From: Novosphingobium barchaimii LL02
Lineage (GTDB): Bacteria; Pseudomonadota; Alphaproteobacteria; Sphingomonadales; Sphingomonadaceae
Direction of reading: 5' to 3'
DNA length: 64,000 nucleotides
NCBI RefSeq assembly: GCF_001046635.1
Contig: NZ_KQ130452.1
Coordinates: 980,668-1,044,667 of the forward strand
Notes under the pieces: generated by a model
Told to the model about the DNA's origin: nothing
Seen by the model: only the letters and a program-made list of their open reading frames with translations
Databases searched by the model: none
Shown: one piece after another, positions 62,700 to 64,000 of the stretch
Numbering within the stretch: position 1 is the first letter of the stretch
Layout: the number at the start of each line of letters is the position of its first letter
Translations under genes and position numbers: made by a program

Positions 62700-63241
62700 C
62701 ACCTGATCCTCAATTGCCGAGACGGTTTCAAAAGCGCTTCTTCGCCCATACCGTCCTGATCAATCCCACGGGCTGCACCTATTGGCGTCAGATCCCAGTT
62801 CGCTTGTTGCGATGGTTATACCAAAATCGGACACATTATTCCAGAATATCCCGAATGGCTCACATGCTTTTAATTTTCAGACAGAATGTGCAATCATAAT
62901 ATTTTATTGGGTAATTTTCGGTCTTTACTGCGAAATTTTTGTTGATCGCATCATCCAGTCATTTTGCATTGCAAAACGTCGGGTCAAGTTGGTTTTGCTC
63001 AACTTTGCAATCGTTGCCGGTCGCTCACCTCCAAATTCTGCCGCAGGGCAGCAGTAAACCGGCCAGTCGACGGTGCGCTGCAACACAAAGTGCGCGCAGG
63101 CGGCGCCCCGGCACATGCAAGAGGGCAGCGCCGATATGGTTGAACCACGCGCCGAAGTGATTCGCGAGACCGCATCCTGGCTTTCGCCGCTGGCGGCGGC
63201 CTGCCCTTGCCGCCGGACCGGAGCCATTCTACGCTGCGTCA
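62700..63241. other. AT-rich spacer with no supported gene
   Basis: 542 bases between the small membrane protein and the ModE-like gene. Around 62810-62980 the composition drops to well below the window average, roughly a third GC by eye. It contains a palindrome TTTTGC-ATT-GCAAAA at 62962-62976. I see no conserved ORF, tRNA or insertion-sequence end. It may hold promoters for the divergent small membrane-protein and ModE-like genes, or be foreign DNA. Confidence 0.5.
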
Positions 63242-63622
63242 ATGACGACAGCGCCCAGCCTCAAGATCAAGATTCAGATCCATTGTGGCAGCGAAATCGC
63301 CATGGGGCCTGGCAAGGCGGATCTGCTTGACTCGATCTGCGAACATGGCTCGATCTCGGCCGCTGCACGGACCATGGGCATGAGCTACCGCCGGGCGTGG
63401 CTGCTTGTCGATGTCATGAACCGCTGCTGGAACGGCCCTTTGGTGCACACCTCACCCGGGCGCTCGGCCAGCAGCGGGGCGCGGCTCACCGAACTTGGTG
63501 GCAAGGTGCTGGCCCATTACCGCGCCTTGCAGGACGGCATCGCCGATGCATCTCGCGGGACGGACTACGACGCCCTCGCCGGGCGCCTGCTATCTGAGCC
63601 ACGCGCCAGCCAGAAGGACTGA
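63242..63622 (+). CDS. ModE-like winged-helix regulator (no molybdate-binding domain)
   Basis: A 126-residue LysR/ModE-type winged helix: [20 protein letters not shown], then [19 protein letters not shown] and [19 protein letters not shown]. It lacks the C-terminal molybdate-binding (TOBE) domains of E. coli ModE, as in many short ModE-like proteins. modA follows 103 bases on, with a palindrome in its promoter region that may be its operator. It probably regulates molybdate uptake. Confidence 0.88.
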   Translation: MTTAPSLKIKIQIHCGSEIAMGPGKADLLDSICEHGSISAAARTMGMSYRRAWLLVDVMNRCWNGPLVHTSPGRSASSGARLTELGGKVLAHYRALQDGIADASRGTDYDALAGRLLSEPRASQKD

Positions 63623-63690
63623 AGGCGGGCACTTGCTCCGCCCCCCCCTGTCCGCCTTGCCCGATACTTTGCAAACGCGGGCCCGCGATA

Positions 63691-63707
63691 TACTGTCAGA
63701 TACAGTA
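63691..63707. promoter_or_regulatory. Perfect inverted repeat TACTGT-N5-ACAGTA upstream of modA
   Basis: A 17-base palindrome lies 18 bases upstream of the modA ATG. It overlaps a TATACT that could be the -10 box. Its position fits repression by the ModE-like protein encoded just upstream, although the sequence differs from the E. coli ModE box. Confidence 0.55.
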
Positions 63708-63725
63708 CCCCTTGGAGACTTTAGA

Positions 63726-64000
63726 ATGCGCAAGTACCTCGCCATCTTGTTGACGGCGTTTCTCGCGGTGCTCGCCGCGCTGCTGCCTGTGGCGACCATG
63801 GCCGCACCGCAGAAACAGGCGCCGCTGGTGCTTGCCGCCGCCAGTCTGCAGGAATCGATGAACGCCGCCGCCGATGCCTGGAAGGCAAAGGGCCATCCGC
63901 GTCCGCGCATTTCCTTCGCCGGTTCATCCGCCCTGGCACGTCAGATCGCCTCTGGCGCGCCTGCCGACCTGTTCGTTTCGGCGGACGAACCCTGGATGAA
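63726..64000 (+). CDS. modA: Molybdate ABC transporter substrate-binding protein (3' truncated by window edge)
   Basis: The first 91 residues of a periplasmic molybdate-binding protein. A signal peptide ([20 protein letters not shown]) precedes [11 protein letters not shown], with the ligand-binding AAS loop, then [12 protein letters not shown] and [15 protein letters not shown], all hallmarks of ModA. It captures molybdate or tungstate for import. It follows the ModE-like regulator and the palindrome; modB and modC presumably lie beyond the window. Confidence 0.92.
   Translation, partial: MRKYLAILLTAFLAVLAALLPVATMAAPQKQAPLVLAAASLQESMNAAADAWKAKGHPRPRISFAGSSALARQIASGAPADLFVSADEPWM

Noticed and set aside
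1-64000. CRISPR arrays, tRNA/rRNA genes, insertion sequences, phage or toxin-antitoxin genes
   Set aside because: No regularly spaced direct repeats, cloverleaf with CCA-type end, transposase or integrase was recognisable by reading; a tRNA/IS scan would settle it.

Overview
The window looks like a chromosomal segment of a GC-rich alphaproteobacterium, most likely a sphingomonad (Novosphingobium-like). The evidence is a sphingomonad-style exosortase A (XrtA) exopolysaccharide locus with an xrtA-epsI fusion, a fused cysNC, an RNase E with a large acidic S1 insertion and Lys/Arg-rich tail, and dispersed GCTCAGGCTGAGC / TGTCGAAG palindromic repeats of a kind I recall from this order. The assignment rests on gene content, not on a marker gene. 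I see no rRNA, tRNA, CRISPR array, insertion sequence or phage.

Region 1 (1-13.2 kb) is CoA-thioester catabolism with four local regulators. A partial acyl-CoA synthetase, a CaiB-type CoA transferase and a YtcJ-like amidohydrolase form an overlapping operon that faces a crotonase. Both the CoA transferase and the crotonase appear circularly permuted. An IclR regulator follows. A minus-strand run then reads acuI-like reductase, acyl-CoA synthetase, MarR, SDR, aldehyde dehydrogenase and TetR, with a second TetR gene upstream of it.

Region 2 (13.2-18.1 kb) is sulfate activation (cysD-cysNC-cysQ) with a divergent LuxR-type regulator. Region 3 (18.1-27 kb) holds two pairs of unequal acyl-CoA dehydrogenases around a Rieske ferredoxin, a CDF transporter, and a two-gene E1 alpha/beta 2-oxoacid dehydrogenase without E2 or E3. 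The second acyl-CoA dehydrogenase pair lies behind a strong promoter and a leader of about 450 nt.

Region 4 (27-38.3 kb) is housekeeping: PBP1A and an amidase on the minus strand, rne, an SDR, then sdhB, a thioesterase and zapE. Region 5 (38.3-41 kb) is a CHASE2-EAL phosphodiesterase with a possible tiny Trp/Gly-rich ORF and a bidirectional terminator.

Region 6 (41.2-60.1 kb) is the XrtA polysaccharide/protein-sorting locus. Its minus-strand part encodes export, chain length, tyrosine kinase, outer-membrane barrel, ATPase, deacetylase, FemAB, glycosyltransferase, XrtA-EpsI and amidotransferase. A small-molecule module sits upstream: PLP decarboxylase, AMP ligase, acetyltransferase, carrier protein and two odd alpha/beta hydrolases. 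This module is the best candidate for undescribed chemistry. Region 7 (60.3-64 kb) has trxB, an alpha/beta hydrolase, a small membrane protein, an AT-rich spacer, a ModE-like regulator and the start of modA.
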